A stretch of 37,159 nt of DNA from Euzebyales bacterium (GTDB lineage Bacteria > Actinomycetota > Nitriliruptoria > Euzebyales > JAHELV01): assembly GCA_036374135.1 (NCBI GenBank), contig DASUUK010000079.1:1-37159 (forward strand), in the 5' to 3' direction. Position numbers and translations under genes: made by a program. Under the pieces are notes generated by a model that saw only the letters and a list, made by a program, of their open reading frames with translations, did not search any database and had not been told where the DNA came from. Position 1 is the stretch's first letter; each line of letters starts with the position of its first letter. Of this stretch, positions 16,295 to 23,438 are shown piece by piece.

Positions 16295-18010
16295 GTGACG
16301 GCATGGGCGTTGGCGCTCATCGCCGCGCCCGTGCTCGCCTTCCCGATCGGGCTCATGCTCGCCTTCCGGGCAACTGACGGCGGTATCGGCCGTCCGACCA
16401 CGCGGCGCGTCCCTTGCGTCGTCCGTTCCATGAGGGCGCAGCGGGGGACCCGCAGCCGACGCGACCGCTCACGCCGTCTCCGGCGTGGCATCTTCGCGGC
16501 TGCGCATGACATCCCCTGGCCTGGCCGGGAGCGTCACACGCTGGTCCCCGGGCGCACCCCGGAGCAGCGCAACCCCGACGGCGCGTCAGAACCCGCACGT
16601 CGCGCCAAGCGCGAGCCGCGGGACGCGGTCGTCGACCCGCTCGTCGTTGCCGATGCCCGCGCGGTCGCCACCGCGGGCGCCGTCACCGCCACCGGCACTG
16701 TCACCACCACCGGCACTGTGACCGACACCGGTCCTGTCGCCGAGCGGCCCTCCCAGCGCGGCGACGGCCGCACCCAGCGCGACCTCGCGGCGCTCGTCGT
16801 GCTGGGCGTGTGTGCGATCGGGGCGTCGGCGGCCCTGATGTTCCCCCGCCACTCCGTCCATCCGCTGGCGACCGCCGCGGCCGTGTGGGTGCTGATCCGG
16901 CTCGCGATCATGTGGATCTACAAGCCCACGCGACGGCCGGTGCCGCCCGGGTTCGCCCGCAGCGTACGCGCTGCCGCGCTCGTGCCGGCCTACAACGAGG
17001 ATCCCGCTTCCGTCCTCGCGACGCTGCGGTCGCTCGAGAGCCAGACGCGGGCGCCCGATCGCGTGTTCTTCATCGACGATGGCTCGAAGGACCGGTCGGC
17101 GGTGGACGCCGCCCGCGACCACGCGAGGCAGAGCAGTCTCGACATCCAGGTGATCGCGCTCACCGAGAACCGCGGCAAGCGCTTCGCGCAGGACGCGGCG
17201 TGGGCCAGGACGAGACCGGGTGAGTTCGACGTCTGGTTGTTCATCGACTCCGACACCACCCTGGCGGACGACGCCATCGAGCGGATGCTCGAGACGTTCG
17301 CCGACGAACGGATCGACGCCGCGACGTCACTGATCCTGCCGCGCAACCGCAACAGCGTGTTCGCTCGTCTCCAGGAGACGGAGTACGCCAACGGGATCCT
17401 GTTCGAGCGGGCGCTGGCCGGCGTGCTGGGCGCCGTTCCGGTGATGTCAGGCGGATTCTGTGCCGTCCGCGACGCCGTGGTCTTCTGGAACCGTCGTCGC
17501 TATCTGGAGGGCTACTGGGGCCAGCACATCAGCGACGACCGGCACCTTGCGATCCTCGCGGGAGCGACGGGTCGGGTGGTGACCCAGACGGCCGCGCGCT
17601 CCTACACCGAGGCACCGACCCACTGGCGCCCATACCTCAAACAGCGCATCCGCTGGCAGCGTGGCGCCTGGATCGGCCAGTTCTGGACCATCGCCCACCT
17701 CCCGGCCAACCGATGGATGTGGTGGGTGGTCGCGGGTCAGATCGCGGTGTTCCCCGCAGCGCTCACCCTGATCGTCATCGCGCTCGCGGTGGTGCCGTTG
17801 TCGAAGGTGGTCGCGCTCTGGGCCTACGTCGCCGTGCTCGTCCTCGCCCGTTCGCTGCGCTACCTCGCCGAGCCCCATCCGCGACCGTTCGTGCAGTACG
17901 CGGCGTGGCTGACGACGCCCTTCCAGCAGTTGGTCGGACTGTTCGTGCTGACACCGCTCAAGGTCTACGCGCTGGCGACGTGCCGTCGGGGCAGTTGGGG
18001 AACGCGCTGA
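16295..18010 (+). CDS. Processive family 2 glycosyltransferase (polysaccharide synthase)
   Basis: A 571-residue membrane synthase of the hyaluronan/PgaC/cellulose-synthase type. All processive GT2 signatures are present: VPAYNED, DDGS (261-264), DSD (318-320), the acceptor-base SDDR (413-416) and QRIRW (450-454). One helix lies near the N-terminus, two before the catalytic domain (about 168-210) and three or four after it (about 475-560), suiting synthesis coupled to export. Residues 25-165 are a basic, low-complexity linker containing three 6-residue V-T-x-T-G-x repeats. The GTG start overlaps the stop of an 8-codon upstream frame. It ends 3 bp from the convergent sortase stop. The polymer is unknown. 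Confidence 0.85.
   Translation: MTAWALALIAAPVLAFPIGLMLAFRATDGGIGRPTTRRVPCVVRSMRAQRGTRSRRDRSRRLRRGIFAAAHDIPWPGRERHTLVPGRTPEQRNPDGASEPARRAKREPRDAVVDPLVVADARAVATAGAVTATGTVTTTGTVTDTGPVAERPSQRGDGRTQRDLAALVVLGVCAIGASAALMFPRHSVHPLATAAAVWVLIRLAIMWIYKPTRRPVPPGFARSVRAAALVPAYNEDPASVLATLRSLESQTRAPDRVFFIDDGSKDRSAVDAARDHARQSSLDIQVIALTENRGKRFAQDAAWARTRPGEFDVWLFIDSDTTLADDAIERMLETFADERIDAATSLILPRNRNSVFARLQETEYANGILFERALAGVLGAVPVMSGGFCAVRDAVVFWNRRRYLEGYWGQHISDDRHLAILAGATGRVVTQTAARSYTEAPTHWRPYLKQRIRWQRGAWIGQFWTIAHLPANRWMWWVVAGQIAVFPAALTLIVIALAVVPLSKVVALWAYVAVLVLARSLRYLAEPHPRPFVQYAAWLTTPFQQLVGLFVLTPLKVYALATCRRGSWGTR
16682..16735 (+). repeat. Three tandem 18-bp units inside the synthase gene
   Basis: Three in-frame copies of an 18-bp unit encode VTATGT, VTTTGT and VTDTGP. 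The first two units differ at one base (GCC against ACC in the third codon). They lie in the disordered linker before the catalytic domain, so copy number can probably vary without loss of frame. Confidence 0.8.
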
Positions 18011-18013
18011 CGG

Positions 18014-18772
18014 TCACGCCGGCTGGCGCGCGGCATAGACGATGACGTTCGACCGGTAGTGGCGCTCCTCGTAGTCGAAGTCGCCGCCACAGGTCACCAG
18101 ACGGAGCACCGGTTGGCGCGTGTCGTTCCAGATGCGGTCGACCGGCAACTCCTCCTTCAGTTGCTGCTCGGAGGACCGGACGACGAAGCGTGACGACGTT
18201 CCGTCGCGGTGGCGCACCCGGATCTCGTCGCCGCGGGTGAGCTCGCGCAGCCGGAAGAAGACGTCCGGGCCCTCGTACGAGTCGACGTGCGCGACGATGA
18301 CCGCCGGCCCCGGCTCACCCGGGCGGGGTCCGACGTTGTACCAACCGGCCAGACCGAAGTCGGGCACCTGCATCGACCCGTCCCCGTTGAGCCCGACACC
18401 GATGAGCTCGGCGTCGACACCGATGGATGGGATCTGCACCCGGACAGGTCGGGCGGCCCGCGCCACCTGCGTGGTCCGCTCCTCGCGGTCGGGCGCGGAT
18501 GACGGCGGTGCAGCCTCGGTCGACGCCACGGAACCGGAGGATTCGCTGTCGGCTGACGCGACGGTGTCAGCCGATTCCACTGACGCCATGGTCCTGGCCG
18601 GCGTCACCTTCTCGATCGGGGCAGGCGCGGACGGCGGCGGCGGCGGCGCCTCCTCCTCCTCGGCCGCGAACGGCAGGCTCGCCCCGATCACCGGCCGCAG
18701 TGGCCCGGCCACGAGCACCGCGGTGACCACGATGCACACGAGCAACAGCACACGTCCGGCCGGCCCGCTCAT
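18014..18772 (-). CDS. Class F sortase
   Basis: A 252-residue membrane-anchored cysteine transpeptidase. It has an N-terminal anchor (VLLLVCIVVTAVLVAG, about residues 8-23), a disordered acidic/Pro/Ser linker (35-108) and a compact sortase domain. Catalytic residues are H162 (IVAHVDS), C228 (LVTCGG) and R240 (HYRSNVIVYA). IPSIGVDAELIGVGLNGDG and DVFFRLRELTRGDEI are characteristic of class F. It would cleave a sorting signal outside the membrane and join the product to an amine. The start could also be GTG at 18799; neither has a strong ribosome site. The only sortase-like tail in the window is the microprotein at 15920. It converges on the synthase gene with a 3-bp gap. Confidence 0.9.
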   Translation of the reverse strand: MSGPAGRVLLLVCIVVTAVLVAGPLRPVIGASLPFAAEEEEAPPPPPSAPAPIEKVTPARTMASVESADTVASADSESSGSVASTEAAPPSSAPDREERTTQVARAARPVRVQIPSIGVDAELIGVGLNGDGSMQVPDFGLAGWYNVGPRPGEPGPAVIVAHVDSYEGPDVFFRLRELTRGDEIRVRHRDGTSSRFVVRSSEQQLKEELPVDRIWNDTRQPVLRLVTCGGDFDYEERHYRSNVIVYAARQPA

Positions 18773-19028
18773 GCCGTCGCCCCGCGCTCGAGCGCCCACC
18801 GGACCACAGCCGACGCCCCCGCCACGACATCGGCGGGTTCACCGTACGAGGCCGGCCACCGTGCGCGGGCCAGGCCAGCACCAGATCGGCTGCCGGCTCC
18901 GGTCACATCTCCCCCTCATGGACTGCTCCCAGTCCAGTATCGACCGACCAGCATGACGCCGCCAGCGGTCATGGCGACCGGAAACGCCGGCGCGATCCGC
19001 ATTCGCGCGGCAGGCGCGGCCTCGTCAC

Positions 19029-20009
19029 TCACACGCTGATGACAACCTTGCCACGGGCGTGACCCGCTTCGACGTGCGCGATCGCCGCGGCAGCGTCGCT
19101 CAACGGGAAGACCCGGCCGATCACGGGGGTCACCAGTCCGGCGTCGACCAGGTCGACCAGCGCGGCCAGGTCCTCGCGACGCATCGGGGACTGCACCGGG
19201 CGGATCCGCTCGGCGACGAACGGCGCTACCAACTGCGCGCCGACCGCACGGGCTGCAGCGCCGAACCAGCGGTCATCCGAGTCCCCGTTGTTCGGCATGA
19301 CCGTTCCACCGGCCGTCACGACACGACGGAGCGCCGACAGCCGGTGGTTGGCCACGTTGTCGAGGACCACGTCATACCGCTCCGTGCCCGCGGTGAAGTC
19401 CTCGACCGTGTAGTCGATCACGCGGTGCGCGCCGAGTGAGGCGACCAGATCGGCGTTGCGTGCGCTGCACACGCCCGTCACCTGCGCACCGAGCGTCCGT
19501 GCGATCTGCACGGCGAACGTGCCGACGCCTCCCGACGCCCCGTTGATCAGGACCGACCGCCCTGGCGTCAGCCGTCCGATGTCGCGCATCGCGGCCAGCG
19601 CCGTCAGCCCGGCGACCGGCAGTGCCGCGGCCCGGTCGTAGGCCAACGCGTCCGGCTTGGCGACGAGGCTGTCCTCGGTCGCGCAGACGTACTCGGCGAG
19701 CGCGCCGCCGCCGTCCCACAGGTGACCGACCACGGCGTCACCGGGTGAGAACCGCGTGACCTGCGCTCCGACAGCCTCCACGACGCCGGCGACGTCGAAC
19801 CCAGGGATCCGATTGCGCGGGCGGCGCAGTCCAAAGCCCATCACCCGCATGACGTACGGCTCACCACGCATGAAATGCCAGTCAGCCGGATTCACCGCCG
19901 CGGCGCGCACGCGCAGGAGCACCTGGTCCGGCTCCGGGGACGGCATGTCGACGTCCTCGAGCCGCAGGACGTCCGGGCCGCCGTACGTGTCCTGGACGAT
20001 CGCCTTCAT
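19029..20009 (-). CDS. Zinc-free MDR-family quinone/enone oxidoreductase
   Basis: A 326-residue NAD(P)H-dependent oxidoreductase of the medium-chain dehydrogenase superfamily (quinone oxidoreductase / ZTA1 type). It starts MKAIVQDTYGGPDVLRLEDV, has the substrate-domain motif AAAVNPADWHFMRG, and the nucleotide motif INGASGGVGTFAVQIAR in place of the zinc-enzyme GxGxxG. The cysteine and histidine zinc ligands are absent. ATG at 20009 has GGAGG 5 nt upstream; the frame opens at 20087. It is divergent from the Ddn-like gene and may share its palindrome-rich promoter. Confidence 0.87.
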   Translation of the reverse strand: MKAIVQDTYGGPDVLRLEDVDMPSPEPDQVLLRVRAAAVNPADWHFMRGEPYVMRVMGFGLRRPRNRIPGFDVAGVVEAVGAQVTRFSPGDAVVGHLWDGGGALAEYVCATEDSLVAKPDALAYDRAAALPVAGLTALAAMRDIGRLTPGRSVLINGASGGVGTFAVQIARTLGAQVTGVCSARNADLVASLGAHRVIDYTVEDFTAGTERYDVVLDNVANHRLSALRRVVTAGGTVMPNNGDSDDRWFGAAARAVGAQLVAPFVAERIRPVQSPMRREDLAALVDLVDAGLVTPVIGRVFPLSDAAAAIAHVEAGHARGKVVISV

Positions 20010-20153
20010 GGCTTCCTCCCTGCTCCGGCCGCCTTGGTCACGAGCGGCCGCGCCAGCAGCGTTGTCGACGCGACCGCTCCGCACCATCGGGGAGCACCCG
20101 CATCAGCGCTCAGGGTCCCTGGCGTCAACCGCTCGCCGTTCTGTCGCAGGGAC

Positions 20154-20208
20154 TTGACAAGCTTGCGACGTATGCATACCTTACGACGTACGACTTACAG
20201 AGTAAGGT
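20154..20208 (+). promoter_or_regulatory. Promoter with overlapping palindromes (candidate operator)
   Basis: TTGACA at 20154-20159 and TACCTT at 20177-20182 are 17 bp apart, a good sigma-70-type promoter. GTATGCATAC (20170-20179) is a perfect palindrome in the spacer. ACCTTAC (20178-20184), overlapping the -10, is inverted as GTAAGGT at 20202-20208, and CGACGTA is directly repeated at 20167 and 20184. Such symmetry over a -10 box suggests a dimeric repressor of TetR or MarR type, although no regulator gene is adjacent. Confidence 0.6.
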
Positions 20209-20273
20209 CCGCGGCGTGGCTGCTCGCGCGCGGGGCGGCAACCATGCCGCGACGGCATAGACGGGAGTCGATC

Positions 20274-20771
20274 ATGCATCGAATCCTCATACCGGCCGCG
20301 CTCGCGCTCGCGACGGTGGTGGCAACGGTCGGCATCGTGTTCGTGGTTGGGATGCGCACGAGATCGCGCTGGGTGTTGAGCGCGGTCCGGCGGCTCAACC
20401 GCCGGTTCTTCAACCCGTACCAGATGCGCACCGCCGGGACGCCGGGAGCGTACGCGTCGGTGATCCAGCACCGGGGACGGACGTCGGGCCGGAACTACGA
20501 GACACCCGTCGGCGCCATGCCGACGGCCGACGGGTTCGTGATCGCGCTGCCGTACGGCACGCACGCCGACTGGCTGCGCAACGTCGTGGCGCACGGATCC
20601 GCAACCGTGGTGCACGAGGGAGCCACCTACGACGTCGATTCGCCGCAGGTGGTGCCCACCGCGTCGGTCAGTGACGACCTGCCGTCCGGCGAGGAGCGGC
20701 TACTGCGACGATTCAACGTCGACCAATGCCTCCGGCTCCGGATCGTGACGCGCGCGTCGATGCCGACGTGA
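20274..20771 (+). CDS. Ddn-like deazaflavin (F420)-dependent nitroreductase family protein
   Basis: A 165-residue split-barrel protein with an N-terminal hydrophobic segment (ALALATVVATVGIVFVVG). The core RGRTSGRNYETPVGAM, FVIALPYGTHADWLRNVVAH and EGATYDVDSP follows the pattern of the F420-dependent nitroreductase (Ddn) family, which reduces quinones or nitro compounds in mycobacteria. ATG at 20274 has GGGAG 6 nt upstream; the open frame extends far upstream without similarity. Shares a promoter region with the divergent quinone-type oxidoreductase, suggesting a joint response to electrophiles or redox stress. Confidence 0.78.
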   Translation: MHRILIPAALALATVVATVGIVFVVGMRTRSRWVLSAVRRLNRRFFNPYQMRTAGTPGAYASVIQHRGRTSGRNYETPVGAMPTADGFVIALPYGTHADWLRNVVAHGSATVVHEGATYDVDSPQVVPTASVSDDLPSGEERLLRRFNVDQCLRLRIVTRASMPT

Positions 20772-21067
20772 ACGCACGTCGACGGACTGCTCCGACGACA
20801 ACCGTTCGGGACGCATGACCTGTGCCCGGAACGACGCGCACGGCGTTCCGGGGAGACATCTCACCGCATACGTGCCATCGTCTCCCCAGATCCACCGCGC
20901 ACGGCGTTCCGGGGCGCCGCGGACCACGCCCCGCGGGCTGGAACAGCTCGATCGGGTTGCCGGCCGGGCCCACCCCACACTCCATCAAGGTATGCTGGTG
21001 GAAGAACATGAGGATGATGGTTGATCCCGTTGGGTCCATCCTTGTGGGTCAGATGTAGGAGAATGGT
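20772..21067. other. Intergenic region with an imperfectly explained 19-bp direct repeat
   Basis: I see no gene. CGCGCACGGCGTTCCGGGG occurs exactly at 20835-20853 and again at 20896-20914, 61 bp apart. The last 80 bp before the HdeD-like gene are less GC-rich and probably hold its promoter; TATGCT at 20991 is a possible -10 without a matching -35. Confidence 0.45.
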
Positions 21068-21616
21068 ATGTCTTCGTCTATTTTTGAGCGCCAGCGCACG
21101 GGTTGGGACATCGTCCTCGGTGTGATCCTGCTGATCGGCAGCTTCATCATCTTCGGCAACGCTGTGGTCGCCACCGCGATCTCGGTCCTGCTGCTGGGGT
21201 GGATTGCCTTCATCTCCGGTGTCGTGCTGCTCGTGAGCGCGTTGTTCAGGATCGGATCCGGAGGGTTCTGGTCGGCAGCACTCGGCGGCGGGGTGCTGAC
21301 CGTGCTGGGCCTGTTCCTGGTCCGCAATCCCGGTGCCGGCGCCCTGAGCCTCACCCTGGTCGCCGGGGCGTTGTTCCTCGCGACCGGCCTGGTCCGCATC
21401 TTCCTGGCCTTCCAGGTGTCCGAGGCGCGGTGGCTGCTGGTCTTCAGTGGCGTCGTCTCGGTGGTTCTGGGCCTGCTGGTCCTGTTCAACCTGATGACCG
21501 CGACGCTGACCCTGCTCGGGGTTCTGCTGGGCGTGCAGACGCTGCTCGAGGGCACGACGCTGATCGTGGCGGGACGGCTGCGTCCCGTCGCCGCGGGGTC
21601 CGCCGCGACCGCCTGA
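21068..21616 (+). CDS. HdeD/DUF308-family membrane protein
   Basis: A 182-residue protein with six predicted helices in three similar hairpins, the plan of HdeD (acid-resistance membrane protein) and its DUF308 relatives. It begins after a short polar N-terminus with WDIVLGVILLIGSFIIFGNA. FSGVVSVVLGLLVLFN in the third repeat is typical. GGAG lies about 7 nt before the ATG. A hairpin follows the stop after 9 nt. First gene of a same-direction run to 26078. Confidence 0.82.
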   Translation: MSSSIFERQRTGWDIVLGVILLIGSFIIFGNAVVATAISVLLLGWIAFISGVVLLVSALFRIGSGGFWSAALGGGVLTVLGLFLVRNPGAGALSLTLVAGALFLATGLVRIFLAFQVSEARWLLVFSGVVSVVLGLLVLFNLMTATLTLLGVLLGVQTLLEGTTLIVAGRLRPVAAGSAATA

Positions 21617-21625
21617 CGCCTCCGC

Positions 21626-21658
21626 GGTCCCTCGTCGCCATCGTGGCGTCGGGGGACC
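21626..21658 (+). terminator. 15-bp hairpin after the HdeD-like gene
   Basis: GGTCCCTCGTCGCCA (21626-21640) and TGGCGTCGGGGGACC (21644-21658) pair with one wobble and one mismatch around the loop TCG. It begins 10 nt after the stop. Confidence 0.65.
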
Positions 21659-21806
21659 ATCGGCGACCGACGAACGTGCCGATCGCCCTCACCGTCGTGG
21701 CCAGCGGGCGGCATGTTCGTCGTTGGACGCCGCCGGAGCCTGGAGGCTCGTCGGTCGCCCCGGGCGAGACGTCCATGCGCCACCACGGTGTCCGAGGAGG
21801 TGCGCC

Positions 21807-22250
21807 ATGACCGTCAGCGAGCCAGCCTCTGCGTCGACGAGACGCCGCGCCGGGACGACGAGCGGCTACGTGGCCGCCATCGTGGTCAACATCATCATGC
21901 TGCTGCTCGTCAACAGCGACGCCGTGTGGCGGTGGCTGAGGTTCGTGACGGACGACATCGACCGCGTGCTGCCACTCATCGAGCTGTCGCTGATGGCGTC
22001 GATCGTCGCGAACGCGGCCTACCTGGTCTACGACGCCCGGTGGTTCACATCACTGACCCAGATCGGCGTGCTCGGCATCAGTCTGCTGGTCACCGTCCGG
22101 ATGCTCGAGGTGTTCCCCTTCGACTTCCCGACGGACGGCGTGGCCTGGGCGACCATCGCCCGGGTTGTGTTGATCCTCGCGCTGGTGGGCGTGGCCATCG
22201 CCATCGTCGTCGAGGTCGCCCGGTTCTTCGGTGCGATCATCCGGGGATGA
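21807..22250 (+). CDS. Small four-helix membrane protein, unknown function
   Basis: A 147-residue protein with a Ser/Arg-rich N-terminus of about 22 residues and four predicted helices (YVAAIVVNIIMLLLVN; LIELSLMASIVANAAYLVY; IGVLGISLLVTVRML; VVLILALVGVAIAIVVEVA). I do not recognise a family with certainty. ATG at 21807 has GAGGAGG about 6 nt upstream; the frame opens at 21723. It lies between the HdeD-like gene and an FMN-binding protein gene. Confidence 0.7.
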   Translation: MTVSEPASASTRRRAGTTSGYVAAIVVNIIMLLLVNSDAVWRWLRFVTDDIDRVLPLIELSLMASIVANAAYLVYDARWFTSLTQIGVLGISLLVTVRMLEVFPFDFPTDGVAWATIARVVLILALVGVAIAIVVEVARFFGAIIRG

Positions 22251-22353
22251 CGCGGGGCGGGGCGCGAGCGTCCCGGGCGGGACGGGGCGGCGCGATGGCG
22301 GGTCGTCCGTGGCGTGACGTGGCATGCTGACCCCACGACGAGCTGGAGGATCG

Positions 22354-22767
22354 ATGAGCCAGACACCGCCCACGCTCACGGAGCTGTCCGTCGACGAGTG
22401 CTGGGGTCTGCTGGCGGCGCACCGTCCGACGCTGGGTCGGATCGCGTTCGACAACGACGGCGGACGGCCCGTCATCCACCCGATGAACTACGCGGTCACG
22501 GAGCGGACCGTCTATCTGCGCACCGATCCCGACAGTGGCCTGACCGGCGCCGTCGGGACGCAGACCGTGGCCTTCGAGGTCGATGACGTCGACCCCGACT
22601 GGGAGCGGGGGTGGAGCGTGCTGATCCAGGGCCGCCTGCACGAGGTCGATGATCCCGATGAGCTCGCACGACGCCGCGAGCTGCGACTGCGCACCTGGGC
22701 ACCGGGCGAACGGCTGTACCTGCTGCGACTCGACGCCGAGCACGTGTCGGGTCGCCGCCTCGAGTGA
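22354..22767 (+). CDS. Pyridoxamine 5'-phosphate oxidase-like FMN split-barrel protein
   Basis: A 137-residue protein with the order of the actinobacterial split-barrel flavin-binding group: LSVDECWGLLAAHRPTLGRI at the N-terminus, RPVIHPMNYAV, then TVYLRTD, TVAFEVDDVD and SVLIQGRLHEV. Members bind FMN, F420 or heme; true PNPOx activity is unlikely. ATG at 22354 has GGAGG 5 nt upstream; the frame opens at 22324. Related proteins belong to the DosR dormancy regulon in mycobacteria. Confidence 0.8.
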   Translation: MSQTPPTLTELSVDECWGLLAAHRPTLGRIAFDNDGGRPVIHPMNYAVTERTVYLRTDPDSGLTGAVGTQTVAFEVDDVDPDWERGWSVLIQGRLHEVDDPDELARRRELRLRTWAPGERLYLLRLDAEHVSGRRLE

Positions 22768-22944
22768 CGCGGCCGCGGGCGACAAGACGCTGGGCCGGTG
22801 GGCCCGGACGCGGCGGGCCGACCGGCGGTGCCACAGACCGACACTCGATTCAGTCTCGACGGTGACCGCGGCGTTCCCGGTCCCGGCGACCATGGACGCT
22901 CCGGCCGATGGAGCCACACAACGGACGCACCGAGGAGGTCCACC

Positions 22945-23421
22945 GTGCCTGCGATCACCGAGGCAGCCGCCGCCTTCCTGGCCAACAAACGCGTCGCGGT
23001 GACCGGCGTCTCCCGTAGCCCCGGGGATCATGGCAGCAACGTCGTGTACCGTCGACTGCGCGAACGCGGATACGACGTCTTCGCCGTGAACCCGAACGCC
23101 GAGACGGTGGAGGGCGACCAGGCCTTCCCCGACCTCGCGTCGATCCCGGACGGCGTGGACGCCGTGGTCATCGGAACGCGCCCGGAGCGCGCCCGCGCCA
23201 CGATCGACGAGTGCGTCGAGCTGGGCATCGGCCAGGTGTGGATGCACCGGGCGTTCGGTGCGGGCAGCGTCTCGCCGGAGGCGGCCGAGCACGGGCGATC
23301 GCAGGGCATCTCGGTGATCGAGGGCGGCTGTCCGCTCATGTTCGGTCCGACAGCCGACACCGGACACAAGGTCATGCGGTGGGTGTGCACCATGACCGGC
23401 AACGTCCCGCGGAGCGTCTGA
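22945..23421 (+). CDS. CoA-binding domain protein
   Basis: A 158-residue single-domain Rossmann protein of the CoA_binding type, related to the N-terminal domain of ADP-forming acyl-CoA synthetases. It has VAVTGVSRSPGDHGSNVVYR (nucleotide loop), FAVNPNAETVEGDQAF, VDAVVIGTRPERA, QVWMHRAFG and VIEGGCPLMF. GTG at 22945 has GAGGAGG 5 nt upstream; the open frame begins at 22798. No catalytic partner domain is present, so it probably senses or carries a CoA ester. Confidence 0.85.
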   Translation: MPAITEAAAAFLANKRVAVTGVSRSPGDHGSNVVYRRLRERGYDVFAVNPNAETVEGDQAFPDLASIPDGVDAVVIGTRPERARATIDECVELGIGQVWMHRAFGAGSVSPEAAEHGRSQGISVIEGGCPLMFGPTADTGHKVMRWVCTMTGNVPRSV

Positions 23422-23438
23422 TCGGCGGCCGGCCGACC

